From Duganella margarita (lineage in GTDB: Bacteria > Pseudomonadota > Gammaproteobacteria > Burkholderiales > Burkholderiaceae_D): DNA of 60,464 nt. The stretch is taken from NCBI RefSeq assembly GCF_009857535.1, contig NZ_WWCS01000026.1:1-60464 (forward strand), read 5' to 3'. The position numbers were made by a program, and so were the translations under genes. The notes under the pieces were generated by a model, which was not told the origin of the DNA, searched no databases, and saw only the letters and a list, made by a program, of their open reading frames with translations. This document shows, one piece after another, positions 38,511-46,892 of the stretch; positions within the stretch are counted from its first letter, which is position 1, and the number at the start of each line of letters is the position of its first letter.

Positions 38511-41003
38511 TTAAACGTCGATATTCCCCGCCCGCAGCGCATTGTTCTCAATGAACGCACGGCGTGGTTCCACGTCATCACCCATCAAGGTGGTGAAGAT
38601 CTGATCCGCAGCAATCGCATCCTCGATCTGCACCTTCAGCAGGCGGCGGACGGTTGGGTCCATGGTGGTTTCCCACAGCTGTTCCGGGTTCATCTCGCCC
38701 AGACCTTTGTAGCGCTGTTTCGATACCACGCGTTCGGACTCGTCGCGTAGCCACTGCATCGCCTGGTGGAAGTCGACCACGGCCGATTCCTTGGTGCGCT
38801 CGCCTTCGCCGCGGCGCACGTAGGCGCCTTCGCCCAGCAGGCCGGTGAAGGTGGCGGCGGCTTCGGCCAGCACGCGGTAGTCGGCGCTGCGCACGAAGTC
38901 GGCGTCGATCGAGCTGACTTTGACGTTACCGTGGTGCATACGCTCAACCCACAGCAGGTGCTGTTCGTTCAGTTCGTCCGAACGCACCGAGACTTTGACG
39001 GCGATGTCGTTGATGTTGTCTTCCAGCGCGCGCGCCGAGGCTTCGGCGGCCTCCTGCGTGCTCAGGTCCAGCGTCACGCCGGTCATGATGGCGGTCAGCG
39101 CGGCGCGGTCGATCATGCGCGTCAGGCGTGTCATGATGACGTTGGCCAGGTTGAACTGGCGTACCAGTTCGCCCAGCGCTTCGCCCTGGATCGGCTCGGC
39201 GCCTTCGCGCGGCGTCAGCACGGCGGTGTTCAGCGCCACGTTCATCATGTAGGTCGCTTCTTCGGCGTCGTCCTTCAGGTAACGCTCGTCGCGGCCGGCC
39301 TTGACCTTGTACAGCGGCGGCTGGGCGATGTAGATGTGGCCGCGTTCGACCAGTTCCGGCATCTGGCGGTAGAACAGCGTCAGCAGCAGGGTGCGGATGT
39401 GGGCGCCGTCGACGTCCGCATCGGTCATGATGATGATGCGGTGGTAGCGCAGTTTTTCGACGTTGAATTCGTCCGGGCCGATCGAGGTGCCGAGCGTGGC
39501 GATCAGCGTGGTGATCTGTTCCGACGACAGCATTTTTTCAAAGCGCGCCTTTTCCACGTTCAGCACTTTACCGCGCAGCGGCAGGATGGCCTGGAACTTG
39601 CGGTCGCGGCCTTGCTTGGCCGAGCCGCCTGCGGAGTCACCCTCGACGATGTACAGTTCGCACAGCGCCGGGTCGCGTTCCTGGCAGTCGGCCAGTTTCG
39701 ACGACAGGCCGAGGCCGTCCATGACGCCTTTGCGGCGGGTCAGGTCGCGTGCCTTGCGGGCCGCTTCGCGCGCGCGCGCCGCTTCGACGATCTTGCCGCA
39801 GATGATTTTGGCGTCGTTCGGTTTTTCCTGCAGGTAGTCCGACAGCGTCTTGGCGACGATCTCTTCGACCGGGCCGCGCACTTCGGAAGACACCAGCTTG
39901 TCCTTGGTCTGCGACGAGAATTTCGGCTCAGGCACCTTCACCGACAGCACGCAGGTCAGGCCTTCGCGCATGTCGTCGCCGGAGATCTCGACCTTGGCTT
40001 TCTTGGCGAAGTCGTGCTCGTCGATGTATTTGTTGATGACGCGGGTCATCGCCGCGCGCAGGCCGGTCAGGTGGGTGCCGCCGTCGCGCTGCGGGATGTT
40101 GTTGGTGAAGCACAGCACCTGTTCGTTGTAGGCGTCGTTCCACTGCATCGAGACGTCGACCGAGATGTTGGTGTTCTGGTCCGACATGCGGTCGCCGGTG
40201 GCCTGGAACACGGTCGGGTGCAGCACGGTCTTGGCTTTGTTGATGTATTCGACGAAGCCGCGGGTGCCGCCTTCGAACGCAAACAGTTCTTCCTTGCCGG
40301 TGCGCTGGTCGGTCAGCTTGATGTTGACGCCGTTATTCAGGAACGACAGTTCGCGGATGCGCTTGGCCAGGATTTCGTAGTGGAATTCGACGTGGGTGAA
40401 GATTTCTTCGTCGGCCCAGAAGTGGACGTCGGTGCCGCGCTTGTCGGTTTCGCCGATGACCTTGATCGGCGAGACCAGCACGCCGTCGCGGGTTTCCAGC
40501 TGGCGGTCTTGCGCCACGCCGCGCACGAATTCCATTTCGTGCACTTTGCCGTCGCGGCGAATGGTCACGCGCAGCAGCTTGGACAGGGCGTTGACGCACG
40601 ACACGCCGACGCCGTGCAGGCCGCCGGAGACTTTGTACGAGTTCTGGTCGAACTTGCCGCCGGCGTGCAGTTCGGTCAGCACGATTTCGGCCGCCGAGCG
40701 CTTCGGCTCGTGCTTGTCGTCCATCTTCAGGCCGACCGGAATGCCGCGGCCGTTGTCGGTGATCGAGATCGAGTTGTCGGAGTGGATGGTGACGTGGATC
40801 TCGGTGCAATAGCCGGCCAGCGATTCATCGATCGAGTTGTCCAGCACCTCGAACACCAGGTGGTGCAGACCGGTGCCGTCCGAGGTGTCGCCGATGTACA
40901 TGCCGGGACGTTTGCGGACTGCTTCCAGACCTTCCAGGATCTGGATCGAGGAGGCGCCGTATTCATCATTCTTTACCGCGGGGACTGCATTCTCTTCGGA
41001 CAT
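38511..41003 (-). CDS. gyrB: DNA gyrase subunit B
   Basis: The 830-residue protein has the GHKL ATPase domain (VLDNSIDESLAGY, DNGRGIPVG, then GGLHGVGVSCVNALS), a transducer domain, and the TOPRIM domain (YIVEGDSAGGSAKQGRDR and MTDADVDGAHIRTLLLT). The C-terminus ends with the GyrB tail QRYKGLGEMNPEQLWETTMDP. With GyrA it introduces negative supercoils. The ATG at 41003 (MSEEN) was chosen over a TTG five codons upstream. The order gyrB-dnaN-dnaA next to oriC is typical for the group. It lies directly beside the foreign island. Confidence 0.98.
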   Translation of the reverse strand: MSEENAVPAVKNDEYGASSIQILEGLEAVRKRPGMYIGDTSDGTGLHHLVFEVLDNSIDESLAGYCTEIHVTIHSDNSISITDNGRGIPVGLKMDDKHEPKRSAAEIVLTELHAGGKFDQNSYKVSGGLHGVGVSCVNALSKLLRVTIRRDGKVHEMEFVRGVAQDRQLETRDGVLVSPIKVIGETDKRGTDVHFWADEEIFTHVEFHYEILAKRIRELSFLNNGVNIKLTDQRTGKEELFAFEGGTRGFVEYINKAKTVLHPTVFQATGDRMSDQNTNISVDVSMQWNDAYNEQVLCFTNNIPQRDGGTHLTGLRAAMTRVINKYIDEHDFAKKAKVEISGDDMREGLTCVLSVKVPEPKFSSQTKDKLVSSEVRGPVEEIVAKTLSDYLQEKPNDAKIICGKIVEAARAREAARKARDLTRRKGVMDGLGLSSKLADCQERDPALCELYIVEGDSAGGSAKQGRDRKFQAILPLRGKVLNVEKARFEKMLSSEQITTLIATLGTSIGPDEFNVEKLRYHRIIIMTDADVDGAHIRTLLLTLFYRQMPELVERGHIYIAQPPLYKVKAGRDERYLKDDAEEATYMMNVALNTAVLTPREGAEPIQGEALGELVRQFNLANVIMTRLTRMIDRAALTAIMTGVTLDLSTQEAAEASARALEDNINDIAVKVSVRSDELNEQHLLWVERMHHGNVKVSSIDADFVRSADYRVLAEAAATFTGLLGEGAYVRRGEGERTKESAVVDFHQAMQWLRDESERVVSKQRYKGLGEMNPEQLWETTMDPTVRRLLKVQIEDAIAADQIFTTLMGDDVEPRRAFIENNALRAGNIDV

Positions 41004-41040
41004 GTGCTGCTTTCTCAATCAATATGCGTGTATTACTGGG

Positions 41041-41113
41041 ACGTCATTCCCGCGGAGGCGGGAATCCATGCTGAGCATGCGTTCTATGGACCCCGGCGTG
41101 CGCCGGGGCGACG
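41041..41113. repeat. REP-like paired palindromes between dnaN and gyrB
   Basis: CGTCATTCCCGCGGAGGCGGGAATCC... forms a small hairpin (TTCCCGC/GCGGGAA) and is followed by a second one (CCCCGGCG/CGCCGGGG) after about 30 bases. The same layout recurs at 55731-55811 and 56998-57076, so this is a dispersed intergenic repeat family of the genome. Confidence 0.75.
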
Positions 41114-41125
41114 GCGGTGGTGCGA

Positions 41126-42232
41126 TTAAATGCGCATCGGCATGACGACGTACTTGAAGTCGGTATTTTCCGGGATCGAGATCAGCGCCGACGAGTTCGA
41201 GTCGCCCAGCGCGATGTTGATCTGGTCGCATTTCAGGTTGTTCAGCACGTCCAGCAGGTAGGTGACGTTGAAGCCGATGTCGACGCTGTCGCCGCCGTAG
41301 TCGATTTCCAGTTCTTCCACGGCCTCTTCCTGGTCGGCGTTGGTCGAGCTGATCTTCATGACGCCCGGCGCGATGATGCAGCGCACGCCCTTGAATTTGT
41401 CGCTGGTCATGATGGCGGCGCGTTGCAGCGAACGCAGCAGTTCATCGCGGCCGATGGTGAATTCGTTTTTGTAGCCCTTCGGAATCACGCGCGTGTAGTC
41501 GGGGAACTTGCCTTCCACCAGTTTCGAGATCAGCTCGATGTCGGCGAAGGTCAGCTTGACCTGGTTGGCGGCGATGTCCAGCTGCACCGGCTCGTCGTTT
41601 TCTTCCAGCAGGCGCTGCAGTTCGATGATGGTCTTGCGCGGGATGATGACTTCCTGGCGCGCGAATGATTGCTCGGTTTCCACCTGGCAGAACGCCAGGC
41701 GGTGACCGTCGGTGGCCACGGCGATCACGTTGTTGCCGTCCAGGACCAGCAGCAGGCCGTTCAGGTAGTAGCGGATGTCCTGCTGGGCCATCGAGAAGTG
41801 CACCATGTTGAACAGGTGCTTCAGGGTTTTCTGCGGCAGGGTGACGGTGGCGCTGTAGCTATCGGCTTGCTGCACGGTCGGGAATTCTTCCGCCGCCAGG
41901 GTTTGCAGGGCGAAGCGCGATTTGCCCGAGGCCACGGCCAGGCGCTTGTTTTGCAGCGTGATGGTGACGTCGCCCGATTCCGGCAGCGCGCGCAGGATGT
42001 CGAGCAGCTTGCGCGCGGCCACGGTGGTGCCGGTGACGTCGGCGCCGGAGCCGATTTCAGCGATGGTGGTGATCTGGACTTCGGTGTCGGTCGACAGGAA
42101 GGATACGCTCTCGCCCTCTTTGCGGATGAGGATATTGGCCAGAATCGGCATAGTGTGCCGACGCTCGACAATACCACTCACGATCTGCAGTGGCCGGAGT
42201 AGCGTATCACGGGTGGTTTTGACCAATTGCAT
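41126..42232 (-). CDS. dnaN: DNA polymerase III beta sliding clamp
   Basis: The 368-residue protein starts MQLVKTTRDTLLRPLQIVSGIVERRHTMPILANILI, the standard DnaN N-terminus, and ends YVVMPMRI with the conserved PMR(I/L) tail of the clamp's binding pocket. Three similar domains follow one another (HLFNMVHFSMAQQDIRYYLNGLLL starts the second). Two copies form the ring that holds the polymerase on DNA. It follows dnaA by 154 bases in the same direction. Confidence 0.98.
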   Translation of the reverse strand: MQLVKTTRDTLLRPLQIVSGIVERRHTMPILANILIRKEGESVSFLSTDTEVQITTIAEIGSGADVTGTTVAARKLLDILRALPESGDVTITLQNKRLAVASGKSRFALQTLAAEEFPTVQQADSYSATVTLPQKTLKHLFNMVHFSMAQQDIRYYLNGLLLVLDGNNVIAVATDGHRLAFCQVETEQSFARQEVIIPRKTIIELQRLLEENDEPVQLDIAANQVKLTFADIELISKLVEGKFPDYTRVIPKGYKNEFTIGRDELLRSLQRAAIMTSDKFKGVRCIIAPGVMKISSTNADQEEAVEELEIDYGGDSVDIGFNVTYLLDVLNNLKCDQINIALGDSNSSALISIPENTDFKYVVMPMRI

Positions 42233-42348
42233 AGCTTATCCTCAGTAAAAATTTAATGATGTTTTTTGATACTTTTGCCTTGTGAGCAGGCGGACAGGTT
42301 TGACTAAATGATAAAGCCAAACCAGCCGTGCCGCTAGCCTTGCCGCAC

Positions 42349-42377
42349 CGTCATCCCGGCGAACGACGGAATGACGG
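42349..42377. repeat. Short REP-like inverted repeat between dnaA and dnaN
   Basis: CGTCATCCCGGCGAACGACGGAATGACGG begins and ends with complementary CGTCAT/ATGACG. It resembles the ends of the repeat at 41041-41113 and is probably a degenerate single unit of the same family. Confidence 0.5.
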
Positions 42378-42386
42378 CGCGTATGC

Positions 42387-43790
42387 TCAGCCTTTTAAGG
42401 TTTGTTCCAATACGTGCAATTCGTGGTTGCATTCCGGATTTTTGGTGCGGTCGAGGGCGATCTTGCGCACCGCGTGCAGCACGGTGGTGTGGTCGCGGCC
42501 GCCGAACAGTTCGCCGATTTCCGGCAGCGATTTCTGCGTCAGTTCCTTGGCCAGGTACATGGCGATCTGGCGCGGGCGGGCGATATTGGCCGGCCGGCGC
42601 TTGGAATACATGTCCGCCACCTTGATGTTGAAGAAGTCGGCCACGGTCTTCTGGATGTTTTCCACCGAAATCTGGCGGTTCTGCACCGACAGCAGGTCTT
42701 TCAGCGCTTCCTTCACGATGTCGATCGTGATGTCCTTGCCGTGGAAACGCGAGTACGCCAGGATCTTGCGCAGCGCGCCTTCCAGCTCGCGCACGTTGGA
42801 GCGCAGGTGCTTGGCCACGAAGAAGGCGACGTCATCCGAGAAGGTCACGCCTTCCTGCTTGGCTTTCTTGAGCAGAATCGCCACCCGCATTTCCAGTTCC
42901 GGCGGTTCGATGGCGACCGTCAGGCCGGAATCGAAGCGCGAGATCAGGCGGTCATCCATGCCGGTGATCTCTTTCGGATAGGTGTCCGAGGTGATGATGA
43001 TCTGCTTCTTGGCGGCGATCAGGGCTTCAAACGCGTAGAAGAATTCTTCCTGGGTACGACTCTTGCCGCCGAAGAATTGAATATCATCGATCAGCAGCAT
43101 GTCCAGCGAGTGGTAGTAATGCTTGAAGTCGTCGAAACCCTTGCGCTGGTAGGCGGTCACCACGTCGCGCACGTACTGCTCGGCGTGGATGTAGCGGATG
43201 CGCGCGCCCGGCTGGTCGGCCATCACCTGGTTGCCGATGGCGTGGATCAAGTGGGTCTTACCCAGGCCCACGCCGCCGTAGAAGAACAGCGGGTTATACG
43301 ACACGCCCGGGTTATTCGCCACCTGGATGGCGGCAGCGCGCGCCAGCTGGTTGGCCTTACCGGTGACGAAGCTGTCGAAGGTCAGGTCGGTATTGATGCG
43401 GCTTTGTTCGCGTCGCGGCTGGGCCGAGGCCGGCATTTCCGGCACCGACGGCGCCGGATCGCCCAGCGCCAGGCGGGCGTTGTTGCTCGGCGCGCCGCCG
43501 TTGACGTCCGGGACCGGTGCGGTGGTCGCGACTTTTTTCGGCGCCGACAGGCGCGGATCGAGCACGAACTGCACTTCGGTCGGCTGCTCCCAGTACTGGC
43601 ACGCGAGCGCCGTGATGCGGCTGGCGAACTGGGTCTTCACCCAGTCCAGCTTGAAGCGGTTGGGTGCGGCCACACGCAGCTTGCCCGCCTCGTAATCGAG
43701 GGGGATAAGCGGCTTAATCCAGGCACTGAATTGTTGCGGCGTCAGCTCCAGCTCCAGCTGGGCGGAGCAGGTCTGCCAAAAATTTTCCAT
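42387..43790 (-). CDS. dnaA: Chromosomal replication initiator DnaA
   Basis: The 467-residue protein begins MENFWQTCSAQLELELTPQQFSAWIKPL (domain I). After a short linker with repeated Ala/Pro it has the AAA+ domain with FFYGGVGLGKTHLIHAIG (Walker A) and LLIDDIQFFGGK (Walker B). The C-terminal DNA-binding domain contains the signature GGRDHTTVLHAVRKI. The start at 43790 was chosen over an ATG-less extension upstream (to 43832) because MENFWQ is the usual start in this group. DnaA binds 9-base boxes in oriC and opens the duplex. Confidence 0.98.
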   Translation of the reverse strand: MENFWQTCSAQLELELTPQQFSAWIKPLIPLDYEAGKLRVAAPNRFKLDWVKTQFASRITALACQYWEQPTEVQFVLDPRLSAPKKVATTAPVPDVNGGAPSNNARLALGDPAPSVPEMPASAQPRREQSRINTDLTFDSFVTGKANQLARAAAIQVANNPGVSYNPLFFYGGVGLGKTHLIHAIGNQVMADQPGARIRYIHAEQYVRDVVTAYQRKGFDDFKHYYHSLDMLLIDDIQFFGGKSRTQEEFFYAFEALIAAKKQIIITSDTYPKEITGMDDRLISRFDSGLTVAIEPPELEMRVAILLKKAKQEGVTFSDDVAFFVAKHLRSNVRELEGALRKILAYSRFHGKDITIDIVKEALKDLLSVQNRQISVENIQKTVADFFNIKVADMYSKRRPANIARPRQIAMYLAKELTQKSLPEIGELFGGRDHTTVLHAVRKIALDRTKNPECNHELHVLEQTLKG

Positions 43791-44178
43791 GAATCTACGA
43801 TCTGTGTTCTTACTGTATAAGGGTGTGGGCAACTTTGAAGTTTTTCACACGTAACGCGCTATTCTACTCTCGCTCGCCTAAGTTATCCACAGGCACGTCA
43901 GGATTTTTTCGCCGCCGCCGGCCGCCGGCGATGGCTGGATGGGGCAGTCAGTTGTTGACAAGCGGGGACGAAATGCTGATAATTCAGGGTTCCCCGCCCG
44001 TATTCCTTGTTTCTTCACATGGATAGCGATATGGAGTAGCGAGGATTTAGCGGGCGATGAGATGGACCCAGCTTGTGCCGGATAGCGTTGGCATAGGTGC
44101 GCGAAGTGTCATTGGCACCAAAAACTGACGGGCCGTCTGACCCGATTTTGCATTTTTTTTGCTTTAAGCGAGACCAAC
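43791..44178. other. Probable oriC region between dnaA and rpmH
   Basis: This 388-base gene-free stretch separates the leftward dnaA from the rightward rpmH, the usual position of oriC in Burkholderiales. It holds one perfect DnaA box (43883-43891), AT-rich patches (43805-43870) and a GC-rich inverted repeat (GCGGGGA 43962-43968 with TCCCCGC 43991-43997). Only one consensus box is evident by eye; additional weaker boxes would be needed for a full origin. Confidence 0.7.
43883..43891 (+). promoter_or_regulatory. Consensus DnaA box
   Basis: TTATCCACA matches the high-affinity DnaA box exactly. It lies 92 bases upstream of the dnaA start, so it could serve both origin function and autoregulation of dnaA. 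Confidence 0.85.
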
Positions 44179-44313
44179 ATGAAACGTACTTACCAACCTT
44201 CCGTTGTACGCCGTAAGCGTACCCACGGTTTCCGCGCACGCATGGCTACCCGTGGTGGCCGTCAAGTGCTGAACGCACGCCGCGCCAAAGGCCGCAAGCG
44301 TCTGGCTGTATAA
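44179..44313 (+). CDS. rpmH: 50S ribosomal protein L34
   Basis: The 44-residue protein MKRTYQPSVVRRKRTHGF... ending GRKRLAV is a complete bacterial L34, very basic and highly conserved. It is a component of the large ribosomal subunit. It starts the rightward rpmH-rnpA-yidD-yidC group that flanks oriC in most bacteria. A GCGAGA stretch about eight bases upstream is the likely ribosome site. Confidence 0.98.
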   Translation: MKRTYQPSVVRRKRTHGFRARMATRGGRQVLNARRAKGRKRLAV

Positions 44314-44322
44314 GCCATTAGC

Positions 44323-44796
44323 TTGTTAGCTGATCGCGTGGACAGCTGCATCAACAGCGGCTTGACAGGCGAAGGTTCACACGACTTCGCGCGCGCTCGG
44401 CGTATCGTTAAAACGGATGAATTTTCATCCGTTTTTCGTTTGCGCCCCAGCCAAAAAACCGCGCACTTCGTGCTGTACACCTGTCCCAACCAATTGCCGC
44501 ATGCGCGGCTGGGCGTCGTGGTGGCCAAGCGCTTTGCGCCGCGTGCCGCCACCCGCAACACGATCAAGCGCGTCACCCGCGAACTGTTCCGCGTGACCGG
44601 GCTGCCGCCGGTCGACTGCGTGGTGCGCCTGGCCAAGCCGGTCAACAGCAAGGATGGCCCGGCCACCACTGCAAAGCTGAAAGCAGCCTTGCGGGTGGAA
44701 TTGACGCGTCTGTTCGCGGCCCAGGCCAAACTGGTCGTGGCGCCTGGCAAGCCGGGCTTGCCTTCAACGCCGCCGCCTCCACCTGGGTCGCCATGA
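44323..44796 (+). CDS. rnpA: Ribonuclease P protein component
   Basis: The protein of up to 157 residues has the RnpA fold: RRIVKTDEFSSVFRLRPS, then the RNA-binding motif KRFAPRAATRNTIKRVTRELFR (the RNxxKRxxRE helix). RnpA binds the catalytic RNA of RNase P and helps it trim tRNA 5' ends. The start is uncertain: TTG 44323, nine bases after the rpmH stop, or GTG 44338; there is no ATG early in the frame. The C-terminus is a Pro-rich tail. The stop overlaps yidD by four bases. Confidence 0.94.
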   Translation: MLADRVDSCINSGLTGEGSHDFARARRIVKTDEFSSVFRLRPSQKTAHFVLYTCPNQLPHARLGVVVAKRFAPRAATRNTIKRVTRELFRVTGLPPVDCVVRLAKPVNSKDGPATTAKLKAALRVELTRLFAAQAKLVVAPGKPGLPSTPPPPPGSP

Positions 44797-45056
44797 AAAC
44801 CGTGCTCCGCTTCCTCTTGCGCTTCTATCAACTGGCCATCAGCCCGATGATGACGCCGAGCTGCCGGTTTTATCCGAGCTGCTCAAACTATGCGCTGGAA
44901 GCGTTGCAAGTGCACGGCGCCGGCAAGGGCAGCTGGCTGGCCGTCAAGCGCGTCTGCCGCTGCCATCCGTGGCACGAGGGCGGGCTCGACCCTGTGCCCC
45001 CGGCCGGCGGCAAATCGAATTCTTCAACGACCGCTTGCGGTTGCAACCACTCCTGA
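44793..45056 (+). CDS. yidD: Membrane protein insertion efficiency factor YidD
   Basis: The 87-residue protein carries the YidD signature: RFYQLAISPMMTPSCRFYPSCSNYALEALQVHG, and then RVCRCHPWHEGGLDPVP, with its conserved cysteines. It is a small peripheral inner-membrane protein that helps YidC-dependent insertion. It overlaps rnpA by four bases and ends nine bases before yidC. Confidence 0.97.
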   Translation: MKTVLRFLLRFYQLAISPMMTPSCRFYPSCSNYALEALQVHGAGKGSWLAVKRVCRCHPWHEGGLDPVPPAGGKSNSSTTACGCNHS

Positions 45057-45065
45057 AAATACCTA

Positions 45066-46823
45066 ATGGATATCAATAAACGTACCATTCTGTGGATCGT
45101 GTTCGCGGTGTCGCTGGTTGTTCTGTGGAACAACTGGCAAGTCTCGACCGGCCATCCATCGATGTTTGCACCGGCGCCGCCGGCCGCCAAGGTGGCGGAG
45201 GCGAAAAAAGCCGACGCCGCCGCCAGTGCTGCCGCCTCCGCCGTGCCAGGAGCGGCTGCCACTGCCGGCGCCACCGCTGCCGATGCCGCGCCGTTCAAGG
45301 CCGAGCGCATCACCATCACCACCGACGTGGTCCGTGCCGACATCGACACCCAGGGCGGTGTCATCAAGCGCCTGGAACTGCTGAAATTCAAGGAAAACGG
45401 CCATCCGGGCTGGTTCGGCGGCTGCGGCGGCCTGTTCAAATGGTGCGAGCCGGGCGACAACACCAAGAACGTGGTGCTGTTTGACGTCGACGCTGGCATC
45501 GGCAAGACCTATCTGGCCCAGACCGGCCTGTACGGCCCGTCGGGCGCGTTGCCTAATCACACCAGCCCGTTCGTGGCCAAGCCAGGTCCGCGCATGCTGG
45601 ACAACGGCAACCAGGTACAACTGGTGCTGGAATCGGAAGAGGGCGGCGTCAAGCTGACCAAGACCTTCACCTTCAAGCGCAACGACTACGTGATCGATGT
45701 GCGCCATGACGTGACCAACGTCGGCGCCGCGCCGGTCAGCCCGACGCTGTACCTGCGCCTGGCGCACGATGGCAACAAGCCGGCCGGCGACTCGTTCTTC
45801 AACAGCAGCTACACCGGTCCGACGCTGTACACCGAAGAAAAGCACTACGAGAAGCTGAAGTTCGACACGCTGGAAAAAGAAGCGGCCGAAGCGGCCAAGA
45901 CCGGCAAGCCGGTGGTGCAGGACCACGCCACCAAGGCCGACAACGGCTGGATCGCGATTTCGCAGCACTTCTTCGTCTCGGCCTTCATTCCGCAGCCCAA
46001 GCTGATGCATGAAATCGAGACCTCGAAGATCGATACCAATGTGTACGGCATCGCCGTCAAGCAGCCGCTGGGCACGATCGCGCCGGGCGCGACCGTCAGC
46101 AATGACGCCAAGCTGTTCTCCGGCCCGCAGGAAGCCAAGCTGCTGGAACAGACCGCGCCGGGCCTGATCCTGGTGCGCGACTACGGCTTCCTGGCGATGA
46201 TCGCCAAGCCGATGTTTGCCGTGATCAACTACATCCACTCGCTGCTGGGTAACTGGGGCTGGACCATTATTGTGTTCACCATCCTGATCAAGCTGCTGTT
46301 CTTCCCGCTGTCGGCTGCCGGTTACCGCAGCATGGCCAAGGTCAAGCTGGTGACGCCGAAGATGCAAGCCATCCGCGAGCGCTACAAAGGCGATCCGGCC
46401 AAGATGAACCAGGCCACGATGGAGCTGTACAAGCAGGAGAAGATCAATCCGCTGGGCGGCTGCCTGCCGATCCTGGTGCAGATGCCGGTGTTCATCTCGC
46501 TGTACTACGTGCTGCAATCGGCGGTGGAAATCCGCGGCGCACCGTGGATCGGCTGGATCACCGACCTGGCCCAGCACGATCCGTATGCGATCCTGCCGGT
46601 GCTGTATGCGATCTCGATGTTCATCACGACCAAGCTGAACCCTGCGCCGGCTGATCCGATGCAAGCCAAGATGATGCTGTTCATGCCGCTGGCGTTCTCG
46701 GTGATGTTCTTCTTCTTCCCGTCCGGCCTGGTGCTGTACTGGGTGGTGAACAACGTGCTGTCGATTGCTCAACAGTATGTGATTTCCAAGAAATTCGGTA
46801 CGCCGGCGCCTGCCAAGGCGTAA
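45066..46823 (+). CDS. yidC: Membrane protein insertase YidC
   Basis: The 585-residue protein has an N-terminal membrane anchor (TILWIVFAVSLVVLWNNW), an Ala-rich linker, a large periplasmic domain (residues about 80-370), and the C-terminal insertase core: YGFLAMIAKPMFAVINYIHSLLGNWGWTIIVFTILIKLLFFPLS, then QEKINPLGGCLPILVQMPVF and two further helices. The layout is the Gram-negative YidC type. It inserts and folds inner-membrane proteins alone or with SecYEG. The transcript ends at the terminator 46844-46872. Confidence 0.98.
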   Translation: MDINKRTILWIVFAVSLVVLWNNWQVSTGHPSMFAPAPPAAKVAEAKKADAAASAAASAVPGAAATAGATAADAAPFKAERITITTDVVRADIDTQGGVIKRLELLKFKENGHPGWFGGCGGLFKWCEPGDNTKNVVLFDVDAGIGKTYLAQTGLYGPSGALPNHTSPFVAKPGPRMLDNGNQVQLVLESEEGGVKLTKTFTFKRNDYVIDVRHDVTNVGAAPVSPTLYLRLAHDGNKPAGDSFFNSSYTGPTLYTEEKHYEKLKFDTLEKEAAEAAKTGKPVVQDHATKADNGWIAISQHFFVSAFIPQPKLMHEIETSKIDTNVYGIAVKQPLGTIAPGATVSNDAKLFSGPQEAKLLEQTAPGLILVRDYGFLAMIAKPMFAVINYIHSLLGNWGWTIIVFTILIKLLFFPLSAAGYRSMAKVKLVTPKMQAIRERYKGDPAKMNQATMELYKQEKINPLGGCLPILVQMPVFISLYYVLQSAVEIRGAPWIGWITDLAQHDPYAILPVLYAISMFITTKLNPAPADPMQAKMMLFMPLAFSVMFFFFPSGLVLYWVVNNVLSIAQQYVISKKFGTPAPAKA

Positions 46824-46843
46824 GCGCCGCAAGCTGTTGCCTA

Positions 46844-46872
46844 AAAGCCCGTGTTGATCGCGGGCTTTTTTT
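46844..46872 (+). terminator. Rho-independent terminator after yidC
   Basis: AAAGCCCG (46844-46851) pairs with CGGGCTTT (46861-46868) around a nine-base loop and runs into a row of T. It separates the rpmH-yidC unit from mnmE. Confidence 0.88.
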
Positions 46873-46892
46873 ATTTACCTTACAATCCGTTT

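Noticed and set aside
38766..41129. A 787-codon plus-strand frame opposite gyrB
   Set aside because: Shadow of gyrB; the opposite strand carries all gyrase motifs.
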